DNA of 64,000 bases from Sandaracinobacteroides sp039808025 (GTDB lineage Bacteria; Pseudomonadota; Alphaproteobacteria; Sphingomonadales; Sphingomonadaceae). Position numbers and translations under genes: made by a program. Positions 49,906 to 57,946 of the stretch are shown in pieces. The DNA lies in NCBI GenBank assembly GCA_039808025.1, contig JBDHSK010000010.1:1-64000 (forward strand), read 5' to 3'. The notes under the pieces are model-generated. The model saw only the letters and a list, made by a program, of their open reading frames with translations, had not been told where the DNA came from and searched no databases. Each line of letters starts with the position of its first letter. The stretch's first letter is position 1.

Positions 49906-50672
49906 CCCGCTGGCAACTGATCATGATTGCAGCCGTGGCCGGGATGCTGTTCGGCGTTCCGGCGCTGGCACAAGAGGCAGCGGCTACCCCCGGTGCCCTG
50001 TCCGGCCTCCTGGAACTGGCTGGCAAGGGCAATGCCGAAGGCGGCACCTGGTCGCTGTCTCTGCAACTGCTGCTGGTGATGACCCTGCTCGCCCTGCTGC
50101 CCTCGGTGTTGCTGATGATGACGGCTTTCGTGCGCATCATGGTGGTGCTTGCCATCCTGCGGCAGGCCATCGGCTTGCAGCAGGCGCCGCCCAACCAGCT
50201 GCTGGTGGGCATGGCGCTGTTCCTCACCTTTTTCGTCATGCAGCCCTCGTTCGACCAGATCAACCGCACCGCCCTGCAACCCTTCGTCGCCGACCAGATG
50301 CCCGCCGAGCAGGCGCTCACGCGCGCCGGCGATGTTCTCCATGGCTTTATGCTGCGCAACACCCGCAAGACCGACCTCAGGATGTTTTCCGATATCGCCG
50401 GGGAACGCAGCTATGCCAGCGATGCCGATGTGCCGATGCGGGTGCTGATGCCGGCGTTTGCCACTTCAGAACTGAAAACGGCTTTCCAGATCGGCGTGCT
50501 GTTGTTCCTGCCGTTTCTGGTCATCGATCTGGTGGTGGCATCGGTGCTGATGGCGCTTGGTATGATGATGGTGTCGCCGATGATGATCTCGCTGCCTTTC
50601 AAGCTGATGCTGTTCGTGGCGGTTGATGGCTGGGCGCTGGTGGTTGCCTCGCTTTCGGAAAGTTTTGCCTGA
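49902..50672 (+). CDS. fliP: Flagellar export gate protein FliP
   Basis: FliP forms the core of the export gate. The 256-residue product begins with a cleavable signal peptide (about 1-23), as known for FliP, and has the family motifs TAFVRIMVVLAILRQAIG, PPNQLLVGMALFLTFFVM and a C-terminal membrane pair (ELKTAFQIGVLLFLPFLVIDLVVAS). It overlaps fliO by 4 nt and shares one base with fliQ. Confidence 0.96.
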   Translation: MTRWQLIMIAAVAGMLFGVPALAQEAAATPGALSGLLELAGKGNAEGGTWSLSLQLLLVMTLLALLPSVLLMMTAFVRIMVVLAILRQAIGLQQAPPNQLLVGMALFLTFFVMQPSFDQINRTALQPFVADQMPAEQALTRAGDVLHGFMLRNTRKTDLRMFSDIAGERSYASDADVPMRVLMPAFATSELKTAFQIGVLLFLPFLVIDLVVASVLMALGMMMVSPMMISLPFKLMLFVAVDGWALVVASLSESFA

Positions 50673-50944
50673 TGGCCCCTGATGCCCTCTTGTATGACAG
50701 CGTGTCGCGAGCGGCCTGGGTGCTGGTGCTGGCGACATTGCCGGCGCTGGTGCCAGCGTTGCTGATCGGGCTTGCCATTGGCCTGTTGCAGGCCGCGACC
50801 TCGATCCAGGAAGCGACACTCACCTTCGTGCCCAAGCTGATCGGCGTATTCTTGCTGCTGATGCTTTTTGGCGGGGTGATAGGCGGCACCCTGATGGATT
50901 TCATGCGTGAGATGGTCGCCACCATTCCGCTGCTTACCCGGTAA
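50672..50944 (+). CDS. fliQ: Flagellar export gate protein FliQ
   Basis: FliQ is a small two-span protein of the export gate, here 90 residues. The motif PALLIGLAIGLLQAATSIQEATLTFVPKL (residues 28-56) is typical of FliQ/SctS. The start shares one base with the fliP stop (TGATG), and fliR follows after one base. Confidence 0.95.
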   Translation: MAPDALLYDSVSRAAWVLVLATLPALVPALLIGLAIGLLQAATSIQEATLTFVPKLIGVFLLLMLFGGVIGGTLMDFMREMVATIPLLTR

Positions 50945-50945
50945 C

Positions 50946-51722
50946 ATGGAACAGGCCGCCCTGCTGGCCCCTGAACGCTTCGTGTTCGATCTGCTGTTCG
51001 CCTCGCTCCGTATTGGCGCCCTGCTCGCCATGCTGCCGGGCATGGGTGGCGTCCTGATCCCGGTGCGTGTGCGCATTGGTCTCGCAGGTGCCGTTGGCCT
51101 GTTGCTGCTGGGCACCAGTGCCGCACCCCGCGCCCCAGCGGATATGCTGGCGTTCAGCGCGTATCTTGCCATTGCCGGCGAGCTGCTGATCGGGGGAATT
51201 TGCGGCCTTGCCCTCCATGCCGCCTTTGCGGCAGCGCAAGTGGCCGGCGAATGGCTGTCGCAGGCGATGGGTCTGGGGTTTGCAACGCTCGTCGATCCGG
51301 TCAATGGCTCGTCGACCGTTCTCTCGGCGCTGTTCGCTCTTCTCGCCTGGGCCTTGTTTCTGGGGGCCGGCGGGCATCTGGTGCTGATCGAGGCAGTGGC
51401 AGCTAGCTATCGTGCCATGCCAACGGCTGCCACCTTGTTCGAAGCCGGGCGGCTGTGGGCAATCGTTGGCTGGGCGGGCTTTGCCATTGGTTCGGGGCTG
51501 ATTGCTGCGCTGCCACTGGCGTCAGCAATGCTGCTCATCAACCTGGCGCTTGCGGTTGCGGCGCGGTCAGCGCCACAGCTGAACCTGTTTTCCATTGGCT
51601 TTCCGCTGATGCTGCTGGCGGGGATAGCCGGTCTGCCACTGGCGTTGCCGGCGCTGTCTGCCTCGTTGCTGGGGGCCATGTCGGCGATGCAGCAGCAGCT
51701 TGAGGCGGTGCTGCTTGGCTGA
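50946..51722 (+). CDS. fliR: Flagellar export gate protein FliR
   Basis: FliR completes the export gate with FliP and FliQ. The 258-residue product has several membrane spans and the family region GGICGLALHAAFAAAQVAGEWLSQAMGLGFATLVDP around residue 80-115. The start is the ATG right after fliQ; an upstream reading overlaps fliQ. It overlaps flhB by 8 nt. Confidence 0.94.
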   Translation: MEQAALLAPERFVFDLLFASLRIGALLAMLPGMGGVLIPVRVRIGLAGAVGLLLLGTSAAPRAPADMLAFSAYLAIAGELLIGGICGLALHAAFAAAQVAGEWLSQAMGLGFATLVDPVNGSSTVLSALFALLAWALFLGAGGHLVLIEAVAASYRAMPTAATLFEAGRLWAIVGWAGFAIGSGLIAALPLASAMLLINLALAVAARSAPQLNLFSIGFPLMLLAGIAGLPLALPALSASLLGAMSAMQQQLEAVLLG

Positions 51723-52866
51723 GGGTGACAGCGGCGAGAAGACCGAGGCGCCAACCGAGCGCCGCCGTCAGGATGCCCGCGACAAGGGCGATCGCCTGCA
51801 ATCGAAGGAGCTGGCAACGGCGTTCAGCGGGGTTGCCGGGGCCTTGTGGATGTGGATGTTTGCCGGGCCGATGGCGCGGGGACTGCGCGACGGGGTACGC
51901 ATGGCCCTGCACCCTGCCACCGCGATCGACGGGTTCGATCAGCTGGCAGCCGATATACCGGGTGCCACGCTGGTCATTCTGTGGCCGGTCATCGGCCCGC
52001 TGGCGGCGCTTGCTGCCATGGTGCTGGTGGCGGCACTGGCAGCGCACCTGATCGGCGGGCGCATCGATTTCAACCTGTCGCTGCTTGCCCCCAAGGTGTC
52101 GCGCATGAACCCGCTGGCCGGCCTCAAGCGCATCTTTGGCACCAAAGGGCTGATCGAACTGGTGAAGGCGCTGGCAAAGGCGCTGATTCTGGTTGGCCTG
52201 TCGGCTTTCATTCTGTGGAAGAACCGGGTGGTTCTGGCCGGCCTGTCGGCAGTGCCGCGCGATGCGGCATTTGCGCAGGCTGCCGATATCGGCCTGCAAC
52301 TTTTCCTGTGGCTGAGTGTCGGGCTGGCGTTGATTGCCGGCGGTGATCTGCCGGTGCAGATTCTGCAATGGCTGAAGCGTCTGCGCATGACCAGGCAGGA
52401 AGTGAAAGACGAATTCAAGCAGCAGGAGGGCTCAGCCGAAGTCAAGCACGCCATCCGCCGCATGGCACGCGAAACCCTGAAGGCTGCCAACCGCGAGGCA
52501 ATGACCGATGCCACCGTGGTGCTGACCAACCCCACCCATTTCGCAGTGGCGCTGCGGTATCGGCCGGGCATCGATTCCGCCCCCACCATCGTTGCCCGCG
52601 GGCGCGGCGTGGTTGCCGAGGCCATCCGCGAACTGGCGGCGGAAAAAGGCATCGTCACCTTGTCATATCCTTCCGTTGCCCGCGCCATATATTTCACTGG
52701 CAAGGTGGGGCAGGAGATACGCTCTGATTTGTATCAGGCGGTTGCCACCATCCTTGCCTATGTGCTGCGGGTGGGCGGAATGACCGAAGCGCCCGCGGCC
52801 GAGGCCCCCGAAACTGCCCTGTTCGACGAATTCGGCCGCAAGGTGCCGCCCGCAGCAGGCCGTTAG
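51715..52866 (+). CDS. flhB: Flagellar export switch protein FlhB
   Basis: FlhB switches export from hook to filament proteins by self-cleavage at NPTH. The 383-residue product shows N272-P273-T274-H275, four membrane spans and the typical start AEGDSGEKTEAPT. A TTG at 51715 gives the standard N-terminus; no ATG fits. Its stop overlaps that of hisD by 4 nt on the opposite strand, so no terminator lies between them. flhA is not in the window. Confidence 0.95.
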   Translation: MAEGDSGEKTEAPTERRRQDARDKGDRLQSKELATAFSGVAGALWMWMFAGPMARGLRDGVRMALHPATAIDGFDQLAADIPGATLVILWPVIGPLAALAAMVLVAALAAHLIGGRIDFNLSLLAPKVSRMNPLAGLKRIFGTKGLIELVKALAKALILVGLSAFILWKNRVVLAGLSAVPRDAAFAQAADIGLQLFLWLSVGLALIAGGDLPVQILQWLKRLRMTRQEVKDEFKQQEGSAEVKHAIRRMARETLKAANREAMTDATVVLTNPTHFAVALRYRPGIDSAPTIVARGRGVVAEAIRELAAEKGIVTLSYPSVARAIYFTGKVGQEIRSDLYQAVATILAYVLRVGGMTEAPAAEAPETALFDEFGRKVPPAAGR

Positions 52867-54152
52867 GACGCCGACCGAATCCTTGCCGACAAGGCGTGCG
52901 CTGCCAGACCCTCGGCGTCGGCAAGGGTCGCGGTGGCATCGGCCAGCGCGGCAAAGCCCGGCCCCCCGGCGTCGAGCCAGGTGGTGCGCTTCATGAAACT
53001 ATGCACCCCGAGCCCGCCCGAAAAGCGCGCCCGCCGCGCGGTGGGCAGCACATGGTTGGGGCCGCCCACATAGTCGCCGATCGCTTCGGGTGTATGGGCA
53101 CCCAGGAAGATCGAGCCGGCATGGCGGATGGCCTTGAACAAAGGCGCCGGGTCAGCGACCATCAGCTCGACATGTTCGGCGGCCAGCTGGTTGGCCAGTG
53201 CCGGCGCCTCGTCGAGACTCTGCACGACGATGATCGCGCCATACTGGTCCCAGCTCTGGCGGGCGATGGCGTGGGTGGCAAGCGTTGGCAGCAACCGCGC
53301 GACCTGGTCAGCCACGGCATCGGCCAGAGTGACGCTGTCGGTAAGGAGGATCGCCTGCGCGGTCGGGTCGTGCTCGGCCTGCGACAACAGATCGGCGGCC
53401 AGCCAGTCGGGCCGCGCCGAGGCATCGGCGATCACCAGGATTTCCGAGGGGCCGGCCACCATGTCGATTCCGACCGTGCCATACAGCTGGCGCTTGGCTT
53501 CGGCTACATAGGCATTGCCGGGTCCAACAATGATGTCGCAGCGCGGCAAAGGGGCAATGCCATGGGCAAGCGCGGCCACCGCCTGTGCACCGCCGATACG
53601 AAAGATGCGCGCAACTCCAGCAAGATCGGCAGCCAGCATGACGAGCGGGTTCAGAACGCCACCGGGTGTCGGCACCACCATCACCAGTTCATCGACGCCT
53701 GCGACATGAGCGGGGATGGCGTTCATCAATACTGATGACGGATAGGCCGCCCGCCCACCCGGCACATAGAGCCCGGCGCGTTCAACAGCCGTCCAGCGCC
53801 ACCCGGCGCGCACGCCGCTGGCATCTTGATGTTCGCCATCGGCCGGTTTCTGAAGCATGTGGAAGGCGCGAATCCGGCTGGCTGCCAGCTCAAGGGCCGC
53901 CCGCTGATCAGAAGGCACCAGAGCCGTCGCCGCGGCACGTTCGGAAGCCGAAATTTCAACCGTCGCAGGCGTCAGGGCCACGCCGTCGAACCGGTGGCTG
54001 AGGCGGGCGATGGCGGCAAAGCCATCGCGCCTTACCTCGGTGATGATGGCCCGGACCGCGGCTTCGACATCCGTGCCGGACTGGCGGGTATCGGCCACCA
54101 GTGCGGCAAAGCGGGGGGCAAAATCCGGGTCACTGGTCGCCAGGCGCTCCAT
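52863..54152 (-). CDS. hisD: Histidinol dehydrogenase
   Basis: HisD oxidises histidinol to histidine in two NAD+-linked steps. The 429-residue product shows the family blocks RAGLYVPGGRAAYPSSVLMNAIPA, IVGPGNAYVAEAKRQLYG and AGPSEILVIAD. It starts 2 nt after the hisG stop and ends in a 4-nt tail-to-tail overlap with flhB. Confidence 0.96.
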   Translation of the reverse strand: MERLATSDPDFAPRFAALVADTRQSGTDVEAAVRAIITEVRRDGFAAIARLSHRFDGVALTPATVEISASERAAATALVPSDQRAALELAASRIRAFHMLQKPADGEHQDASGVRAGWRWTAVERAGLYVPGGRAAYPSSVLMNAIPAHVAGVDELVMVVPTPGGVLNPLVMLAADLAGVARIFRIGGAQAVAALAHGIAPLPRCDIIVGPGNAYVAEAKRQLYGTVGIDMVAGPSEILVIADASARPDWLAADLLSQAEHDPTAQAILLTDSVTLADAVADQVARLLPTLATHAIARQSWDQYGAIIVVQSLDEAPALANQLAAEHVELMVADPAPLFKAIRHAGSIFLGAHTPEAIGDYVGGPNHVLPTARRARFSGGLGVHSFMKRTTWLDAGGPGFAALADATATLADAEGLAAHALSARIRSAS

Positions 54153-54154
54153 GG

Positions 54155-54808
54155 TCAGGCGGCTTCAGCCGTCAGCTGGCGGAACGCGTCGACAAGCGCC
54201 CCCACCCGGGGGTCGGTCTTGAAGGCGGCGCGGTTGACCACCAGACGCGAGGTGACATCAAGCACCACCCCCTGTTCGACGAGGCCGTTTTCCTTCAGGG
54301 TGCGCCCCGTTGACACCAGATCGACGATGCGCGGCGCAAGCCCCATCAGCGGCGCCAGCTCCATCGCCCCGTTCAGCTTCACGCATTCCGCCTGAATGCC
54401 GCGTTCGGCAAAATAGGCCTTGGTGAGCGCCGGGTATTTGGTGGCGACCCGCACATGGCTTTCGCGGCCGACGGGCGGCGTGCCAACCGGCTCGGCGACC
54501 GACAGGCGGCAGCGGCCGATTCCAAGATCGACCGGGGAATAGAGATCGGTATAGCCAAACTCGGCCACCACGTCGTTCCCGACGATTCCAAGCTGGGCGG
54601 CGCCAAAGGCGACGAATGTCGCCACATCGAAGCTGCGTACGCGAATCAGGCGCAGATCAGGGCGCGACGTGGCAAACGACAGGGCGCGGCTGTCTGCATC
54701 AAAGAGCGAATCATCGGGTTCGATGCCGGCTGCCGTCAGCAGCGGCAGGGCTTCCGTCAGGATGCGGCCCTTGGGCAGGGCAAAGATGATCGGCCGGGAA
54801 TCGGGCAT
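54155..54808 (-). CDS. hisG: ATP phosphoribosyltransferase (short form)
   Basis: HisG catalyses the first step of histidine synthesis. The 217-residue product is the short form (HisG-S), which lacks the C-terminal regulatory domain and needs HisZ for activity and feedback control. The start region IIFALPKGRILTEALPLL and the block LVSTGRTLKENGLVE support the call. hisZ is not in this window. It is followed by hisD after 2 nt. Confidence 0.95.
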   Translation of the reverse strand: MPDSRPIIFALPKGRILTEALPLLTAAGIEPDDSLFDADSRALSFATSRPDLRLIRVRSFDVATFVAFGAAQLGIVGNDVVAEFGYTDLYSPVDLGIGRCRLSVAEPVGTPPVGRESHVRVATKYPALTKAYFAERGIQAECVKLNGAMELAPLMGLAPRIVDLVSTGRTLKENGLVEQGVVLDVTSRLVVNRAAFKTDPRVGALVDAFRQLTAEAA

Positions 54809-54834
54809 GGCAGGGCTTTGCCGCGATGCAGCGT

Positions 54835-55314
54835 TCAGGGCAAGGGCTGCGATGAAACGGTCTGCAACCGCGCGACGATCTGACGGGTGGCTTCGTCGAT
54901 CTGCTGCCAGCTCGATTCGAACCCGGCATCATTGCCATAATAGGGGTCGGGGACATCCTGGCCTTCCCTGCCGGGCACCAGGTCGAGCAGCAGGCTGAGG
55001 TGGGCGGTGGCAGTGGGTGGGGCGAGCGCCGAGAGATCGGCCAGATTCTGATGATCGAGCGCGAAAATGTGGGTGAACCGGGTGAAATCGGCAGCCGTCA
55101 CCTGGCGCGCCCGCATGTCGGCGATGTCGATCCCATGGTTGCGGGCAACCGTCTGGGCGCGCGGATCGGGTGCACGGCCGATGTGCCAGTCACCGGTTCC
55201 GGCGGAATCGATGGTCAGCCGCAGTCCCGCCTGCGCGGCATGGGCCCTGAGGGCGCCGGCGGCCATGGGGGAACGGCAGATATTGCCAAGGCAGACAAAC
55301 AGGATGGCGTACAT
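54835..55314 (-). CDS. Low-molecular-weight protein tyrosine phosphatase
   Basis: A phosphatase of the low-molecular-weight PTP family, 159 residues. The catalytic loop CLGNICRS places the nucleophile Cys8 and Arg14, and the general acid is Asp123 in VPDPYYGND. No exopolysaccharide tyrosine kinase gene is nearby. It lies 26 nt upstream of hisG and 23 nt after the isomerase-like gene on the same strand, so the four may be co-transcribed. Confidence 0.93.
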   Translation of the reverse strand: MYAILFVCLGNICRSPMAAGALRAHAAQAGLRLTIDSAGTGDWHIGRAPDPRAQTVARNHGIDIADMRARQVTAADFTRFTHIFALDHQNLADLSALAPPTATAHLSLLLDLVPGREGQDVPDPYYGNDAGFESSWQQIDEATRQIVARLQTVSSQPLP

Positions 55315-55337
55315 GGGCGCTTTCTCCGTTGGACAGT

Positions 55338-56153
55338 TCAGGGGGCGAGATCGTGGAAGCTGGCGGGGTGTCTGGCGGCCTGGGCGGCGATCGCCCTGCC
55401 GATATCGTCGCCGGGCAGCATGGCGGCATTCCATAAAGCCACCTGTTCCAGCCCGTCGGCGATCGACTGGTCGCGGCCGCGGTTCAGCACCTGCTTGATT
55501 CCGGTGATCACCAGCGGGCTTTTGGTGGCGATGTCGGTGGCCATGGCCAGGGCCGCCGCAATGGTGGAGTCGCGGTCGGGCAGCAGGCGGTTCAGAAACC
55601 CGTGCGACAGTGCCTCGTCGGCCAGAAAGCGGCGGCCGGTGAAAGCCAGTTCGCGCACCAGCCCTTGCCCCAGCAGGTGCGGCAGCCGTTGCAGGGTGCC
55701 GACATCGGCGACGATGGCGATGTTCACTTCGTGGATGGTGAAAAAACAGTCAGCCGAGCCCAGCCGGATATCGCAGGCAGTGACGAAATCGACGCCGCCA
55801 CCGATGCAGCCGCCGTGGACTGCGGCGATCACTGGCACCCGGCACTGGTCGACGGCCGTGAAACAGTGCTGCATGCGGCGGATGCGCCGCAGCAGCTGCT
55901 CGCGCGCACGCCCCTCATCGGGGTGGCCGGGGGCAAGGGTGGTGCCAGCCCAATCGAGATCGAGCCCGGCGGAAAAATGCCTCCCCTGCCCGGACACCAC
56001 CACGGCGCGGATTTCCGGCTGATCATTGACGGCCGTGAAGAAGGCCGGCAGCTCGTTCCAGAAGGCTTCGTCCATGCTGTTCAGCCGTTCGGGACGGTTG
56101 AGTTCCAGGTGGGCGACGCCCTGGTCGGTAGTGACCGAAAAGCTGCTGGCCAT
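55338..56153 (-). CDS. Enoyl-CoA hydratase/isomerase, dienoyl-CoA isomerase type
   Basis: A crotonase-fold protein of 271 residues. It shares with delta(3,5)-delta(2,4)-dienoyl-CoA isomerase (ECH1) the segments FSAGLDLDW, GGGVDFVTACDIR and VADVGTLQRLP; the three acidic residues known in rat ECH1 (Asp176, Glu196, Asp204) correspond to Asp122, Glu142 and Asp150. It may help break down unsaturated fatty acids with odd double bonds. A plain enoyl-CoA hydratase role is less likely. Confidence 0.85.
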   Translation of the reverse strand: MASSFSVTTDQGVAHLELNRPERLNSMDEAFWNELPAFFTAVNDQPEIRAVVVSGQGRHFSAGLDLDWAGTTLAPGHPDEGRAREQLLRRIRRMQHCFTAVDQCRVPVIAAVHGGCIGGGVDFVTACDIRLGSADCFFTIHEVNIAIVADVGTLQRLPHLLGQGLVRELAFTGRRFLADEALSHGFLNRLLPDRDSTIAAALAMATDIATKSPLVITGIKQVLNRGRDQSIADGLEQVALWNAAMLPGDDIGRAIAAQAARHPASFHDLAP

Positions 56154-56195
56154 GCCTGCTTCCTCCGTCGTCGGTTCCTGTGTATCAGCAAAGGC

Positions 56196-56654
56196 ATGAC
56201 GCGCTTTACCGTGAACGGCAACCCCGTCGAATATGAACTGGCCCCCGATACCCCCTTGTTATGGGCATTGCGGGATGCCTCGAACCTGACGGGCACCAAA
56301 TATGGCTGCGACGATGGCTCGTGCGGGGCCTGCATCGTCCATGTCGATGGGGTGGCGCGGCCGGCATGCCGGGTGCGGATCGACGCGATCGAGGGCAGTT
56401 TCGTCACCACCATCGAAGGGCTTGCCGATGATCGTGACCACCCGGTGCAACGGGCTTTCATCGAGATGCAGGTGCCACAATGCGGTTTCTGCCAGCCGGG
56501 GATGATCATGGCGGCGGCAGCGCTGTTGCGCACCAACCCGGCGCCCACCCGCGCCCAGATACGCGGCGCCATCACCAACCTGTGCCGCTGCGGCACCTAT
56601 AACCGGGCCGAGGCCGCCATCCTGCGCGCCGCCGACCTGCTGAAGGCCGGCTGA
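56196..56654 (+). CDS. 2Fe-2S subunit of a xanthine-oxidase-family enzyme
   Basis: This is a small electron-transfer subunit, 152 residues, similar to IorA/CoxS. The N-terminal plant-type cluster uses Cys38, Cys43, Cys46 and Cys58; the second cluster uses Cys96, Cys99, Cys130 and Cys132, in the expected CX2C and CXC pattern. Its molybdenum-binding large-subunit partner is not adjacent: the next gene is an opposite-strand hydrolase. It is divergent from the isomerase-like gene, 42 bp away. Confidence 0.9.
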   Translation: MTRFTVNGNPVEYELAPDTPLLWALRDASNLTGTKYGCDDGSCGACIVHVDGVARPACRVRIDAIEGSFVTTIEGLADDRDHPVQRAFIEMQVPQCGFCQPGMIMAAAALLRTNPAPTRAQIRGAITNLCRCGTYNRAEAAILRAADLLKAG

Positions 56655-56698
56655 CAAGGTTTTCAGACTGACAGGGCGTCAGTGGGCGTCCGAGGGCG

Positions 56699-57409
56699 TC
56701 AGAGCGTTTCGAGCCAGGCGTTGAGGGCGGCGGCGACAGCGACCGGCTGCTCGACGGGGAGGAAGTGCCCGGCCCCGGCAATGATCTGCACCCGCGCCCC
56801 GACTGAGTGCACTGCCCGTGCCGCCATGTCGAGGTGGTCGGCCGGGGGCGACCACTGGTCGGCGGCACCGCACAGCAGCAGCACCGGGCCGGGAAAGGCC
56901 GCCAGGGAAGCGGTCATGTCGGGGCGATGCAGCAGCGCCTCGACCTGGCCGCAGAAACTGTCGGGGTGCCGGGCCGCCACCATGGCGGCAAGGTCTGTGA
57001 ACAGCGCCGGGTTGCGGGCAGGGCCATCGCACAGCAGCGGCGGCAACCAATCCGCGGCTAGCGCCGCCATGCCCTGCCGACGGGCAATCGCCATCAGCCG
57101 TACCCCGCGTTCCGGTTCGGCGGGGCCGGCCGGACGGATGCCGGTACTGAGCAGGGCCATGCCGCCCAGCCGTTCAGGCGCCATGCCGGCCATCGCCAGT
57201 GCCACCCGTCCGCCCATCGAATGGCCCGCCACCACGAATCGCGGCGGTGCGGTGGCCAGCACATGTGCCGCCATCGCCGGAATCGCCGAGAAGCCGTCAA
57301 AATGCAGGAAGCGGATGTCGGCACGCGGGGCAAGGGCTGGCACCACCTCGCGCCACACCCGGTCATCGCAGGCAAGGCCCGACAGCAGCAGCAGCGGCAG
57401 TTCGGTCAC
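56699..57409 (-). CDS. Alpha/beta hydrolase
   Basis: A cytoplasmic-type serine hydrolase of 236 residues; the substrate is unknown. The nucleophile is Ser64 in AGHSMGGRV; Asp in LLCGAADQWSPP and His in AGAGHFLPVEQP complete the triad. The GTG start at 57409 overlaps the stop of the membrane-protein gene (GTGA), so the two genes are coupled. A longer reading through that gene in another frame is rejected. Confidence 0.88.
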   Translation of the reverse strand: MTELPLLLLSGLACDDRVWREVVPALAPRADIRFLHFDGFSAIPAMAAHVLATAPPRFVVAGHSMGGRVALAMAGMAPERLGGMALLSTGIRPAGPAEPERGVRLMAIARRQGMAALAADWLPPLLCDGPARNPALFTDLAAMVAARHPDSFCGQVEALLHRPDMTASLAAFPGPVLLLCGAADQWSPPADHLDMAARAVHSVGARVQIIAGAGHFLPVEQPVAVAAALNAWLETL

Positions 57410-57855
57410 AGCAGGCGGCGCTTGCGCAGCAGCGCGAACAGCAGGCCACCCACCGCGCCGGCCAGACTGATGATCAGGAACCCCGGCAGATGACGGGCGG
57501 CGACCAGCACGCTGGTTTCGCGGAGGGCGCGCAGCCACAGCATCACCCACACCAGCGCCAGCCAGCCGGCCAGCGGATAGACAAAGGGTGCCAGTGGCCG
57601 AATCGCCGGTTTCAGCCAGCCGGCCAGCAGGATCATCACCAGCAGGGTAATGGCGACCTGCGGCACCAGCAGCGGCAGGTAGCGCAGGAAATCGCCCATG
57701 ATCGCCAGCAGCAGCGGGTGGAGGCCGCCAGCCTTGGACAGCTGGCCCGACCACAACAGCAGGCTGTTGGCGGCACTGGCGCCCCCTGCCGTTACCAACA
57801 CCGCCAGCACATAGGCGGTCAGGCGCGGCCAGAAGCGCTGCCACCGGTTTGCCAT
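57406..57855 (-). CDS. Four-span membrane protein of unknown function
   Basis: The family is not recognised. From the ATG at 57855 (ribosome site GGGGGAAAGG) the 149-residue product has hydrophobic stretches near residues 10-32, 52-75, 80-100 and 125-145, with a basic C-terminus (RKRR). Translational coupling to the alpha/beta hydrolase suggests a shared role, perhaps in the membrane or envelope; this is only inferred from position. Confidence 0.7.
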   Translation of the reverse strand: MANRWQRFWPRLTAYVLAVLVTAGGASAANSLLLWSGQLSKAGGLHPLLLAIMGDFLRYLPLLVPQVAITLLVMILLAGWLKPAIRPLAPFVYPLAGWLALVWVMLWLRALRETSVLVAARHLPGFLIISLAGAVGGLLFALLRKRRLL

Positions 57856-57916
57856 AGCCTTTCCCCCGCTACCCATGTCGAAACGTCAGGCTAACATGTT
57901 GGGGCCCCGGGATACA

Positions 57917-57934
57917 GGGCGGCAGGGGCCGCCC
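57917..57934 (-). terminator. Hairpin after nadB, possible terminator
   Basis: A perfect 7-bp stem (GGGCGGC and GCCGCCC) with a 4-nt loop begins 13 nt after the nadB stop. There is no U run, so it may be a weak or Rho-assisted terminator, or only a 3' stabilising hairpin. Confidence 0.4.
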
Positions 57935-57946
57935 GAGGGGTGGAAA

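Noticed and set aside
56671..56703. GGGCGTC repeated every 10 bp between the 2Fe-2S gene and the hydrolase gene
   Set aside because: Only three short copies, in a convergent junction and partly coding; not enough to call a functional repeat.
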